64,000 nucleotides of DNA from Malus domestica (Eukaryota; Streptophyta; Magnoliopsida; Rosales; Rosaceae): NCBI RefSeq assembly GCF_042453785.1, contig NC_091675.1:6026501-6090500 (forward strand), in the 5' to 3' direction. Positions 46,520-57,371 of the stretch are shown here, piece by piece. Made by a program: the position numbers and the translations under genes. The first letter of the stretch is position 1. Each line of letters starts with the position of its first letter. The notes under the pieces are model-generated. The model did not search any database. It was not told the DNA's origin and worked only from the letters and a program-made list of their open reading frames with translations.

Positions 46520-47490
46520 CCTACAAAAATTGCTCCTTTTTTCGATAAAAAATTATTTAACCTGGAACAAATTAAACAACCAAAAGATATTTGTATGTTT
46601 GCTACTATGGTCTCATGCTGATTGTGGGTTATTGAAGATGTAGCAGAAGGCTGAGGCCGTACTCAATATGAACACTTTAAATTGATGTATTATAGCGTAT
46701 GAAGAGTAGAAACACTATAACTTTATCATCTAATCAGTCTGAAACATTATGACGGTATTTGGTGTTTATAATTAAATTGGATATGATAACTTAATAAATC
46801 CAATGTACGTTGAACATAAACCTAAATGCATTGCATCATAATCAAGTTCAATTATATCAGTATTGTAGAGTTGAAAATGTTAAATTTACTTTAAATTCGA
46901 CCGATAGAAGTATACATTCATTTCTTCATTCTTGTATATTGAACTTAAAAGAATGATTAAATATCATAAACACCAAACAAATTCTACATAATTCGTTTCT
47001 TTAGATTATATATCGAATCGAATCGATCGATAATCACTTTCCACATTTTGCACTAAACGACAAAACAATGAAAACTTTGGGGTGTAAAGTGAGGGACGGG
47101 TAACCCTCGACGAAGATGAGCAGAGCTTTATTGGACGAGAGCCTCAGAAGTCAAAGAGGGGGTTCAACTGAAATCACGTGAGATTCTCACAGCCTGGGAG
47201 TGGGACCTTCCTACGTCTAAGACGTTAAAGTCATTCCTTTTTATCGGGGACGCCGTTAATTTCCACATTTCAGTGACTCTATAGGCAAAAGGGGCTGACT
47301 GACGGGGGCTTTTTCCCGAACCAAGATTGATTCCTCTCTTACTTTTCATTTCTTTTCATATTCTCTTACTTTTTTAGCCATTGATTTCATACCGTGTTAA
47401 TAATGCTCCAGATTCTATCACCTCATCTATAACACTAAAACGACTTTAAAGCTCAAATTTCCTAACTTTTTCTGCTGCCTTTCCGCCCTC
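46520..47490. other. intergenic, no gene seen
   Basis: AT-rich spacer followed by a GC-richer stretch (47080-47340) with no recognisable coding region. Confidence 0.45.
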
Positions 47491-47495
47491 TCTTA

Positions 47496-47914
47496 GAGCA
47501 ACTTCAGCCTTCTACTTTGCTCGGAGGACGGGCTGCAGGAAGGGGCCCGAGGGCCGGTTGATTCTTCTCCAGCCATGGAGGGCCCGAGTGAGGGTGAGAG
47601 CCCGAGCACAAGGGGGGTGGAGAGTTGACAGGCCTGCAGCCCGAGGGCCAAGGCATTTTTTTATTGTTTTTTGTGTCAGCCCGAGGCCCTACAACCCCAT
47701 TTCCCTGTTTTTTTATATTTTATATTATTTAAACAAACAAAAAAAACTACTATTTTATTACCTATTGCTAGGGGAGAGGGCTCCAAGGGTGGAGATGCAA
47801 AAGGTAATTACTGTTCATTAATGGTAGTTACTATTCATTAAAGGCAGTTACTGTTCAATATGCTAAATTCAATAGTGGATTGCCAGGGGGAGGGCTTCAA
47901 AGGTGGAGTTGCTC
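47496..47914. mobile_element. TTA-flanked MITE family M1, copy 3
   Basis: Ends: TTA then GAGCAACTTCAGCC on the left; AAAGGTGGAGTTGCTC then TTA on the right (TTA at 47493-47495 and 47915-47917). The left interior is rich in GGGCCCGAGG-type sequence. Same terminal design as the 12.5-kb and 36-kb elements but only 419 bp, and without captured gene sequence that I recognise. Confidence 0.7.
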
Positions 47915-47917
47915 TTA

Positions 47918-48976
47918 TCTGCCCTTTAAGCTGCCCTTGTTTCTGAAATGCATTTTACATAAGCCTGGACTGGAGTAGTAATACATGCTTCCAATACAAG
48001 CAGAACATTTTTGCATATTCAAAATTAATAAGCATGGACTGCAGCACAAGAATATTCAGATTCAAAATTATACACAAAATATTTGTTTCGCATAAACCAA
48101 CGAGATCCAAACCTATCTAACTAAACATCTTTTGTATACTCTGCAATCTCTATGCATGGCATAGCTGCTTCTGCAACAACTTTTGTATACTTTAAAATAT
48201 AATCATCAGAATCAATCATTTTCCATCCTATCTGCAATAGAGAAAAAAAATCATCATCTCAAATTTTGTTTCTTTACGGAGGAGGATGTGGGCTTTATTT
48301 AACTAATACTAAATCTTTTGTATACTTTAAAATTGTTCTCAATTACTTTATAAAAACAAATAATGGGACAAGTTCAATCAAAGAGGACCCCAACACGTTA
48401 TTAAAAAGAAAATACAAATCCTATAGCATAAACAAGCAAAAAAAGAAAAAACAAAACCTGAGAAGATCCAATGAAGATGCATTGGTGTAAAATGGCATAA
48501 GGATAGAGTTGCAAAAGTTTAGATGATGAACTTTGTTGTGATTGTGACCTAGAAATCGAATCGGTGGGAGGTGAAGTTCAGAAAAATTGGAAGAGCGGGA
48601 AGGCAGATAGGAGGGAGGGGAGAGGCAGTAGAAAAAGTTAGGAAAATTGGGTTGAAAGATGCTTTAGTGCTGTTGGTGAGGTGAAAAAAATTTGAAGTAT
48701 TAAATTAACTCGACATGAAATCAATATCTGAAAAAAATAGAAGGGGATGGAAGGGAAGACAATCTTGGTCCCTTTTTCGCTAGAGATTTTTCAATATGAT
48801 CGGTACACAAGATGGTACACCACGTGTCATTATACAAATGGTGGAATATGTGTGCTAAAAAGTTAATAACTTAAAAAATAAAATTTCTCATAACTTCTAT
48901 TAAAACACGTGATGTACCACTTATGTTCTTGTAACTACTAAATTTTTTTTTTTTTCACAGCTGTTAAATTGGTTGT

Positions 48977-48980
<4 letters not shown>
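47918..48980. other. intergenic, no gene seen
   Basis: Contains three dispersed CTTTTGTATACTYTRMAA blocks (about 48129, 48181 and 48312) but no element borders. No gene. Confidence 0.45.

Positions 48981-49026
<46 letters not shown>
48981..49026 (+). repeat. (GA)n microsatellite
   Basis: Uninterrupted GA tract of about 45 bp, 850 bp upstream of the MYB gene. Confidence 0.95.
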
Positions 49027-49027
<1 letters not shown>

Positions 49028-49878
49028 TGGGGCTAAAAAGTGGTCAAAAAAGTTTGTTGTGGCCCATTTGCGGTTTTGAAACGTTGATTTGTGATTAACA
49101 GCTCTGAGTTTCCTGTCATGTGTTAAACGCTCCCTAATCTATAAAGTAGTCACGCTTCTTGTTCTTGAGACTTGTCCCATGTACGAGAATGATTTTACTA
49201 CTTTTTATTTTCAACTTTACGCAGGCCGAGGACGAGATGGTCTGGTCCTCCTCAGGCATCTTCTAGTGATTATTTTGTCTATTTAATTGGAGATGATTTA
49301 AGTTAAATCTCTTATACGATAATTGTTAAATTGAAAAAAATATTATCAAATTTAATAGCTACCCCTGAGTTAAAATGTTAGTAAGTGTTTTATCAAATTA
49401 TCAAATGATTTACGTCTTGTATAAATTTAACTGATAACATCAAATGACTGTGCAACGCTTTCAAAAAATTGTCACAAGGGAGAAAACATGACAGCTCACC
49501 TTGTCTCAATATATCGTGGGAAGCTCAAAATAGTAAAATAAACAAAACCAGAGGCCACAGACAAGGAAGGAAATATCCGTAAAAGAAAATTGAGGATACA
49601 AACAAGGGGTACGCATCTACGCACTCGGTTCAAGTTAGCACCCCACCCACTTTACAAAAGCCAATTTCGTGGAAGTACCCCTTCCCCTCTCGATACCTTC
49701 CCATAAAAGTACTCAGAAGTGCACGCACCTCTTCCCCTAAAAATATAATCCCCAAACACACAACCTATCTCTCATTCATTTCAGTCCTCCCCTCTCTCCC
49801 CCTCTCAGGAATTTTCACAAACATCTCTCGGGCACTCACTCCTCACTCTCCTCGAACAAACACCAACACTGTATTTCC
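49027..49878. other. upstream region of the MYB gene
   Basis: Spacer, then a C/T-rich leader (49740-49878, CCTCCCCTCTCTCCCCCTCT) just before the ATG. CCATAAAAGT at about 49701 is a possible weak TATA element. Confidence 0.45.
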
Positions 49879-50595
49879 ATGGAAGCATTGAATATTTGCT
49901 CGTCTTCTGCTTCGTCTTCCGACACGTCCTCGTCGGAGTCTTCTCTGACGAGAAATCCCAATAAGCCCGAACGAATCAAGGGCCCGTGGAGCGCTGAGGA
50001 GGACCGGGTCTTGACCCGGCTTGTCGAGCGCTACGGGCCTAGAAACTGGTCATTGATAAGCCGGTATATAAAGGGACGGTCCGGGAAGTCTTGCAGGCTA
50101 AGGTGGTGCAACCAGCTGAGCCCGAGCGTCCAGCATCGATCCTTTTCGCAGGCCGAGGACGAGACCATCTTGGCCGCACAGGCCCGGTTCGGAAACAGAT
50201 GGGCCACCATTGCGCGCCTGCTTCCGGGTCGGACCGACAACGCGGTGAAAAATCACTGGAACTCGACGTTGAAGCGGAGGGTGAGGGGAGATCAACTAAC
50301 GGAGGGTGGCAGTTTTCTTGGAGGCGGCGGCAATGTGGGTAGCAATGAGGGGATGAGCACGAATTCGGTTTCCGGATCTTTGGTTAATGGGTCGATGGAG
50401 TTTGACCCGTTGACGGAGTTGACTTTGGCACCGCCGGGGATTGGTAGCGGAAGCGGCGGGGCGATGGTGGCAGAGCAGCGGAGGAATAATGAGAGTGTGC
50501 CGGCGGGGTTTTGGGACGCGATGAGGGATGTTATCGCTAGGGAGGTTAGAGATTACGTGGCGACAACATTTTCAGAGCCTTCGGGGCTTCTTTGA
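49879..50595 (+). CDS. R2R3-MYB transcription factor, MYB44/73/77-like
   Basis: Single-exon gene of 238 residues. A Ser-rich N-terminus (1-30) is followed by R2 (about 32-80, Trp37/57/76) and R3 (about 84-132, Phe89/Trp108/Trp127). The signatures [57 protein letters not shown] and [10 protein letters not shown] are those of subgroup 22. The C-terminus has [12 protein letters not shown] (176-187), close to the subgroup's LxLxPPG motif with an EAR-like LxL core, and [17 protein letters not shown], like the subgroup's terminal amphipathic helix. Subgroup 22 genes are intronless, as here, and act in the nucleus in ABA, auxin and stress responses. It is shorter than typical MYB44, lacking some C-terminal spacer. 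Confidence 0.93.
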   Translation: MEALNICSSSASSSDTSSSESSLTRNPNKPERIKGPWSAEEDRVLTRLVERYGPRNWSLISRYIKGRSGKSCRLRWCNQLSPSVQHRSFSQAEDETILAAQARFGNRWATIARLLPGRTDNAVKNHWNSTLKRRVRGDQLTEGGSFLGGGGNVGSNEGMSTNSVSGSLVNGSMEFDPLTELTLAPPGIGSGSGGAMVAEQRRNNESVPAGFWDAMRDVIAREVRDYVATTFSEPSGLL

Positions 50596-51540
50596 TAAAA
50601 TTAATGATGTTTTGATTTAATTTCGGATTATGTTTTTGTTAATATGTTGGCTTCGATTAATTCTCAGAGGCTAAAAAATGTAAGATTGGTCGAATGAATA
50701 TAAGCTAAAAATAATTAAAAATTTTAATTCTTGATTAAAAAAAAAGGTAAGGCTGGTGTTCCAGCCTGTCATCAACGAACAAGTGGAAATGAATAGAAAA
50801 GACAAGAAAGTCGAGATGTTAAGTGCCACAATCAATTAGTTCGATGTAGATGGAACTTTAACTCAGTAACCGAAATAATATTGCATATGCACTCATACGT
50901 AATTTGAAAATTCAAAATTATTATTATTTTTTGTGTAAAAGTACGATATTTATTAATAGAAAATTAAATTATCACGAGACCAACTAGTTTTGGGATTTAG
51001 AAAATTTTAGATGCTTGATGGACATTTTGTTGTAATTTGATTTTTATTTTAAGAAGTCGGAAACTTTGTTGATCAAATTGTTCAGGCAAATTTGCATGTC
51101 ATACATGTTCATACGCCAATTATTTTTTTTGAAATTTGAGATTGTCTGTCATAAAAACACGTACGACTTAAAAATATCATGTGCACGGTTGAATTAACCA
51201 TGTCGTTTATGTTGGTGTGGCAGATTTTCCGTAACTAATTTAGCATAATATAATATAACACTTTTGGTAGCTAATGAAATTCCAGCTGGTGAGAGAATAT
51301 AATTAGTAGTATATAGCATGTTGTGTACATCCATTGAAACACTGAACAACATTTGGGATAAGAATGTATTATTTAATTTATTATCGAATACCAACAAACG
51401 CTAACGACTTAATTTATTTGACCTAAATAAGATTAATAAACTGGTCAACGCTAGTGTTGACCAACTTCTGAGTACTTCAATATTGATGGAAAATTAATTA
51501 ACTTACACATCATGGAATAATAAGCACATTATTTGTTACA
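50596..51540. other. 3' region and spacer
   Basis: AT-rich sequence downstream of the MYB gene with no gene recognised. Confidence 0.5.
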
Positions 51541-51632
51541 CCTAATTAAGAAAGAAATTGGGTAAGATATTTACATAAATTTGTGTCCTAATTAAGAAAG
51601 AAATTGGGTAAGATATTTACATAAATTTGTGT
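51541..51632. repeat. perfect 46-bp tandem duplication
   Basis: The unit starting CCTAATTAAGAAAGAAATTG and ending ACATAAATTTGTGT occurs twice with no differences, indicating a very recent duplication. Confidence 0.95.
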
Positions 51633-53258
51633 CCATTATCTTCAATCATACATGAGTGGGGAAAATTGGTTAAATCAGTTATCTAATTAGGCAAGCATTT
51701 CAAGTTAGCAAGAAAACCTTAGGTAAACTAGGTTTTTCGGACAACGAGTATAAAGTCTCGCCTCCTACTCTGGACACACCCCTGGGAAGCCCTAAAGCTA
51801 GTGTACCCTCGAAAGGAAAGAAGGCCAAAATTTGAAAAAAAAAAAATGTTATTTTTGCTATCTATTCGTACTATATCTTTAATAGAGATGAAATCCACAT
51901 GTATGGATAGGTCCTACCTCTATTTGAGAGATGATACAAATTGACAGTAAGCGTAACACTGCACAATTTTGAATGGCCAAGATCAGCCCCACAACTTGTC
52001 AACCGTTAAATCAATACAAATGACTTGACAGCTAAAGGTTTTCTTCAAGAGTTTAGGTATTTACGATTTAGAATCAAGCGGAATATGTTTCATGTTTCCG
52101 AATAAAAACAGATTCAAAGTCTTTGAAAACAATTTAAAGTTAAACCCACCACCGACTGGCAATATATATTTGAAAACTAAGTACGCGAGGACTTTTTCAC
52201 CATCTTTTCTTCCACTGGTGGAAAAGCTAACAAAGCATACGTCTGATCGAATAGCGGCACCTTGTTTTGGCGCGGTTGGAAGCAAACTGTCACTTTGTGT
52301 TCCCCACTTCTGCTTCTAGAGAAGCACTTTTGGATTTGTGTGATCGATTCATGCACGCATGGTCTGCCTGTTTTAACTGCTCATGCCGAACATCGTAGAA
52401 AAGTTTTTATGGATGTGATGTGAGTCATGGAAGTAATAGACATTATTTGTCATAGTTTCTGGACCGGTAAAGGCCCATAGGCCATGGCCAATTTTTTTTG
52501 TAGGAGACAGATATTCTTGGATAGAAACTACAGTGTAAGTAGCCCGTCACAAATCATACGAGAGAGAGTGTCGGTTGCAGTTACTGCTATAAATTGGTTC
52601 TAGTTCGATTTAGTACCAGGTATGGCTTGTCATTGGCTCGTTGAAATTTAACTCGTGATAGAAACAAACCAAATCTAGTTTGGCTCAGCAAGTCAGGCTT
52701 GAACATTAGTATATTTGAGTAGGAACTATATTGTATGAGGTAACGGATCACAATGCAAACGACATGCAAGCCGGATACTAGGTGCTAAATCCCTACATAA
52801 GGCTTTCATGTTTTAGTACAAATTTAACTTGTATGAATATGAATTAACCATTCAGATAAGAATTATGATAAATGGTTCAGATTAATCATTCAGATAAAAA
52901 TCAACCTGATCAATGGTTGAGATTTATAATCTGACAACATAAACATTTGAAATATTTAGAGAGTCAAGTAAGATAATATTTTTCTTATTCATGAGTTGAA
53001 CATTTTTATTAATATAAAATAAATTTCAAACTGACAAAATCATCTTTATTGTGTATATGACTGTATGAAAATCAAGAAACGAGTACAAATTATTCAGACA
53101 CGATTCCCCCTACAAGTATCATGGGGAAATTATTATTTGGCTCGAAACCCTGCAGAATAATTGAAGTACATAATCAATCTGGTGTGCGTATGTGTGTATT
53201 TTTGTACACCGTCTCTTCTTCCCGGACCTTTTTATTTGTGTGTTTTCAAACTCTGCGA
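51633..53258. other. intergenic, no gene seen
   Basis: AT-rich spacer. Near 52840-52930 are short mirrored phrases (CATTCAGATAAGAATTATGA, ATCATTCAGATAAAAATCAA). No coding region recognised. Confidence 0.5.
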
Positions 53259-53947
53259 TTAATTATTCCAACGTGGCAGTGGGATGGCAAACAGCTTCAT
53301 CAGCCCATCCTTGCAGTTCTTGCCATCTTTTTCACCACTGGCAAAGTAATAAGGACTCCACCGAGTTAGCTCCACCTTGAAGCCGTCGCCAACTCCCTGC
53401 ATCTGACTCGCCAGCAGCTTGGCGTTGCTAAAGTCGCAAGTTATGTAGCTCCATAGGTTCGGCAGTTGGTATACGCTGTAGCCGGAGTTCGCCTCACTCG
53501 GTGGATAGTACTTGAACACTGCAAAAGTTAAACCAAGAACTTATACACACACATAAATAGTTGACGCATGCATGCATGGAATAATCGATCTACGGAATAA
53601 TGGACATCTGTATGTCCGTTTTTTATTAAAGAACTAACTGCCGATGTTGCCATTGATAATGCGTTGATATAGTTGTCACATACACATGTTATCGTACAAT
53701 ATAAAAGCATGTTTATTGAAATTCAAGAAGGGATGTCATGCACAGAGAATTTTGATGTTAAATGATACTAACCTAGTTGGTCATTTATGTAAAAGGGGCT
53801 GTTTTGGAGCGCCCAGTCAGTGTAGTTGTAGCCGAAACGCCAGCCTTCAGACCCTCCAACAACCACGGTTCTGGCCTCAGTCACTGCCAAGAGAGAGGCA
53901 GCAGCTAGGAGGAGGATGAACACTTGCGCATTAGAACTCAAAGCCAT
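53259..53947 (-). CDS. secreted phytocyanin-like protein without copper ligands
   Basis: Exons 53947-53773 and 53518-53259, GT-AG, 144 residues. A hydrophobic signal peptide (about 1-25, MALSSNAQVFILLLAAASLL) precedes RTVVVGGSEGWRFGYNYTDW and, after the intron, VFKYYPPSEANSGYSVYQLP, LWSYITCDF and YYFASGEKDGKNCKDGLMKL. The fold and single intron position match plant phytocyanins/early-nodulin-like proteins. The His expected before SVYxLPN is replaced (GYSVY), the usual YFxCG Cys is lost (FASG), and there is no His next to the NC Cys, so type-1 copper binding is unlikely. There is no GPI-anchor tail, so it is probably soluble in the apoplast. Nothing suggests it is a pseudogene. Confidence 0.88.
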
Positions 53948-54029
53948 TGCCCCTCTAGTAATGTCCTTAAAAAAATATAGAAACTTGATTGTGTGAGAAG
54001 GTGATGAGAAAACGTGAGAGGGTTATGGG

Positions 54030-54040
54030 GTTTATATAGG
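54030..54040 (-). promoter_or_regulatory. TATA box of the phytocyanin-like gene
   Basis: On the minus strand CCTATATAAAC lies about 85 bp upstream of the ATG at 53947. Confidence 0.6.
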
Positions 54041-54789
54041 AAATCGAAAGTGATTAGATTTGCCTCTGTCTCTTTGGTTTCAACATTTTTCACATTTTCA
54101 GATTCCAGAAGCTGAACTTCAAAACCCTATTTTCTCATTTGGTAATTACTGAATTGCCAACTTTCAGATTACATCATAACTCTACTCCTTAGTTGATTAT
54201 GTGACAGCATGACCAGAAGACTGCAGGGGTAAAAGAGTAAAATTGATTGGTTGACAAGTGGTTCTGGTCATCGTAAATTTGGTAATTATCCATTAAGTAC
54301 AAAAATCTCATGCAATGGCTATGATTAGTGGCGCATTAACAGTTTAAGAGGTCAGCTAAGGCAACGGAGGGTAGGTGTGGGTTCGTTTACAGACGAGGAT
54401 TAAACGGTCAAACAACGGCATGTGGAAACTTGGGAATTTTTACAATCTTAATATGATCAAGGTGTCTGTTTGGTTAATGAGAAAATTTGGATGAAGGGAA
54501 GGAAGAATAACTTTTGAACATTTCTCTGGAAGATGTTTACTATCCTGCACATATGTGCTGCGCGCATGCCCCAATTAGCAAAAACCTCAGCCCTCCATTT
54601 TTATAGATTAAAAACCGGTGGATGTGATGAGTTGATACGCACAATACGCAGCCATGTGCAGGGGGCAATGCACAGGGTAGAAAAGCTGTTCTCTGGAAAC
54701 CCTATGATGAATGACAATTGGGCTTGCTAAAAAGTGCCCCCTTTTCTGGGTCTGAACAGTTTTCTTAAAAGCCTACCTGTGATTAACGT
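54041..54789. other. upstream spacer of the phytocyanin-like gene
   Basis: No gene recognised; this is likely the distal promoter region. Confidence 0.5.
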
Positions 54790-54798
54790 ATTCTTACC

Positions 54799-55010
54799 GG
54801 ATCCGGCTTCTTCGTCCTCCCACTTTTCATACGCTCCTATATTGTGCGGTCAAGGTTAAGCCACGTCAATATTTTATATTGATTTTTTTTATAAAGATAA
54901 TAAGACAAAAAACAATGGTAATATAAAATGTTGACATGGCTTAACCGTGACCGCACAAATAAGAAGATATGAGAGTGTACAGAAAGTAGGAGAGCAGAGA
55001 AGCTAGGTCC
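54799..55010. mobile_element. palindromic MITE family M3, copy 2, perfect 9-bp TSD
   Basis: Flanked by ATTCTTACC at 54790-54798 and 55011-55019. A 9-bp duplication identifies Mutator-like mobilisation for this family. The interior has GGTTAAGCCACGTCAATATT inverted as AATGTTGACATGGCTTAACC-type sequence. The outermost 25 bp have diverged from the other two copies. Confidence 0.88.
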
Positions 55011-55019
55011 ATTCTTACC

Positions 55020-56000
55020 CTACAAATATACAAATAGCGGAATTGTTTATTGCGGATTTGCTCCACCCTATGCACATTACTTCAATCCTCTTCCTTGCGG
55101 TTTAGATTAGTTTAAAGTAAAATATTGACCGTGGAAACGGAAACAGTAATTTCTTTGAAGATAAGTGGCAAATCCTGTAGAACTGGTTCAGCTTACTGTT
55201 TTAACGTACTTTTGCCTGCAGCTCAATTGAAAGCAAAAATCAAATTTACCACAACTTCAAAATCTGGAGATTCGACATTACGCATCTGGAAGTTGTAAAC
55301 TACCACCAGCTAAGGGCATTAAAGCAAGTGTGGACCCCAAGTATTCTTGGATGAGTTGTGTGCTTGCAGAATCAACAAAATTATTCCCTTTTCTGGGTTG
55401 AAAGCGATGCGTTCTGGGGCCTTGTTAAGCTTGTTATAGCATGTGGATTTTTGAATTTTTAGCCATTTTCCACCTATTCCCTCAATTCAGTCACCAATTT
55501 CTACCAGCTGCTCAAGTTATTGTGCTCGGTGGACCACATTGACTACTTTTCCTTTGCAATTACTTTTTCTGTTGAATGGTCTGATGTGATCGTAAAGATC
55601 ATGTGGCTCCGGTGATCGATCAAATGAAAAATATGGCAATTGCTTAAGGAAAAAACTTGAATCGATACGTTACAGACAAATCACAGTTTGATACGTTGTA
55701 GTATTCGTTGCAAAAATGCTTGAATCTTGATTGGTAATGTATATCTTAACTCCTTTTTCTTTTCAACTAGAACTAAGTTAGAGAGGCAATTAAAAAATTC
55801 AAAGAAGTCTCCCAAATTCATTTCATCCTTCCAAAATCATTGACACCAACATCACAGAATGTATGGCTTCCCTGCTCTAATAACGTACCCAGCAACAGAG
55901 ATCAGATGAAGATCGAAAATAAAGAATAAAAAAAAAAATAGGAAACTTGTGACTTGTTGGGTAGGTACCAATACTAAATCCAAAACCCAATAACCAGAAA
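55020..56000. other. intergenic, no gene seen
   Basis: Spacer; the right end is the 3' untranslated region of the small membrane-protein gene. Nothing else recognised. Confidence 0.5.
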
Positions 56001-56363
56001 TCAAACATTTGCAGTTTGTGGAGGTTGAAGCTCGGATTCTTGCTGGGTTTGTGCTGGGCTTGCAGTTGCAGATGAAGTAGCAGACACATTAGGCCTTGGA
56101 ATCTGAGTGTTGATTCTTCCATCAATGCAGGATGCACATTTCGCTTCTGCCCAGCTCCCCAAATCGTAATGTCCGTACCCGAAAATACTCCTTCCAGAGC
56201 AGACCCTTCCAATCACAGCAGCAACCAGACCCAAAAGTAGCACCACAATAAGAACACCAACAACTGCTCCAATGGAGCCATGGGGTGAGTGAAAGGTGTT
56301 GGTGTTTTGCTGCAGCACAAAGTCTGGTGGAGATTGCTGGGTCTGATCAAATGGCCTTGACAT
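56001..56363 (-). CDS. small single-pass membrane protein, function unknown
   Basis: Single-exon gene of 120 residues. A polar, Gln-rich N-terminus (MSRPFDQTQQSPPDFVLQQN) precedes one strong transmembrane helix (about 30-52, IGAVVGVLIVVLLLGLVAAV). After it come CSGRSIFGYGHYDLGSWAEA and KCASCIDGRI, with a CxxC pair, and a Pro/Ser/Gln-rich tail. The FGYGHYD-WAE-KCASCIDGRI block is the kind of conserved motif I associate with an uncharacterised plant family. The orientation is probably C-terminus in the cytosol, given the basic residues after the helix. The start is the first ATG after the telo-box region. No enzymatic motif. Confidence 0.75.
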   Translation of the reverse strand: MSRPFDQTQQSPPDFVLQQNTNTFHSPHGSIGAVVGVLIVVLLLGLVAAVIGRVCSGRSIFGYGHYDLGSWAEAKCASCIDGRINTQIPRPNVSATSSATASPAQTQQESELQPPQTANV

Positions 56364-56480
56364 TTTTTGGGCTGACCCAGAAGAGGGAAATGCTGGGTTT
56401 TCTGCTTCTTGTGCCTTGAAATGCAGTCCAAATAATGCAAAAGTTGGAAGCTTTTTTGTGAGTTGCTCAAGAAATCAGAA

Positions 56481-56503
56481 TAGGGTTTAGGGTTTAGGGT
56501 TTT
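56481..56503 (-). promoter_or_regulatory. telo-box array upstream of the membrane-protein gene
   Basis: TAGGGTTTAGGGTTTAGGGT followed by TTT on the plus strand, i.e. three AAACCCTA units on the coding strand about 120 bp upstream of the ATG. Telo-boxes are known plant promoter elements in growth- and translation-related genes. Three contiguous units are more than usual and could also be a short interstitial telomeric repeat. Confidence 0.6.
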
Positions 56504-56708
56504 TGTGGCCTATTGTGAGCAGTGCATGATTTGCTTTTTGGAACTGGATTCTTGGAGGGTGGATTTATTCACATGTTTGGAAGAAAAGGCCAGAACTAGA
56601 GTTTATTCTCATCAATTGATTTTTTATTTTACGGGTTTTACCCCTTTTGGGAGAAGTAAATTTTCGGTAAGGTAGTACGAATAGAACAATTTTCGTATCT
56701 GGTGAAAG

Positions 56709-56905
56709 GATAAGGATTGTCTGCCCTTCCCCTTCTGGTGTTCTTGTGTTTATGTGGCTACGGTTAAGCCACGTCAACATTTTATATTATTTTTTTATAG
56801 AGATAATAAGACAAAAATGAATAGTAATATAAAATGTTGACGTGGCTTAATCGTGGCCACACAAAACAAAAGGGCACCAGAAGTAGGAGAGCAGACAATC
56901 CTTGT
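56709..56905. mobile_element. palindromic MITE family M3, copy 3
   Basis: Left GGATAAGGATTGTCTGCCC, right GCAGACAATCCTTGTCC. The interior GGTTAAGCCACGTCAACATT is inverted as AATGTTGACGTGGCTTAA. This is the best conserved palindrome of the three copies. The flanks do not give a clear duplication. Confidence 0.8.
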
Positions 56906-56909
56906 CCTA

Positions 56910-57232
56910 ATGAAATCAATGTAACACTAATACCGAAGATTATATATTTATGAGATTCTCATAGATGACGTGGTCTAAATGCCCTACGCAAGTTCTTTAG
57001 AGATGATGGAAAGTTCAATGCGATTGTCTTACAATGACAATTTAACATCAAATAAAATCACAATCGTTATTTTTTTTTACAACGATATTTATACTAATGG
57101 GATGGTAGGATAGGTTAGTTGCCAAATCATAATTTCCAAAATTTAAACTTAAAACCCTTTACTTATAAGTAAAAAAAAATTTCGCTAGCTCGTTGTCCAG
57201 TCATTCACTAAGTTATATTTTAAAGGGTGTGA
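56910..57232. other. intergenic, no gene seen
   Basis: Short AT-rich spacer between two MITEs. Confidence 0.5.
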
Positions 57233-57371
57233 TATCCACACACCTTATTTTACTTCTTACACACCTTTTTAATTTTCAACATTCGGATCGGATGAATTGA
57301 AGAAGATCAACGGACATAAATTATCAAGAAGTGTATGAAAAGTAAAATGAGATGTGTGAATACCACATCGT
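57233..57371. mobile_element. small MITE family M2, copy 4
   Basis: The ends GGGTGTGATATCCACACACC and GATGTGTGAATACCACATC are inverted. The internal GAATTGAAGAAGATCAACGG and AAGTGTATGAAAAGTAAAAT are shared with the copies at 15.5 and 37.1 kb. Confidence 0.7.

Noticed and set aside
48100-48720. Possible MITE based on repeated CTTTTGTATACTTT blocks
   Set aside because: The blocks are in direct orientation with no paired ends or target duplication.
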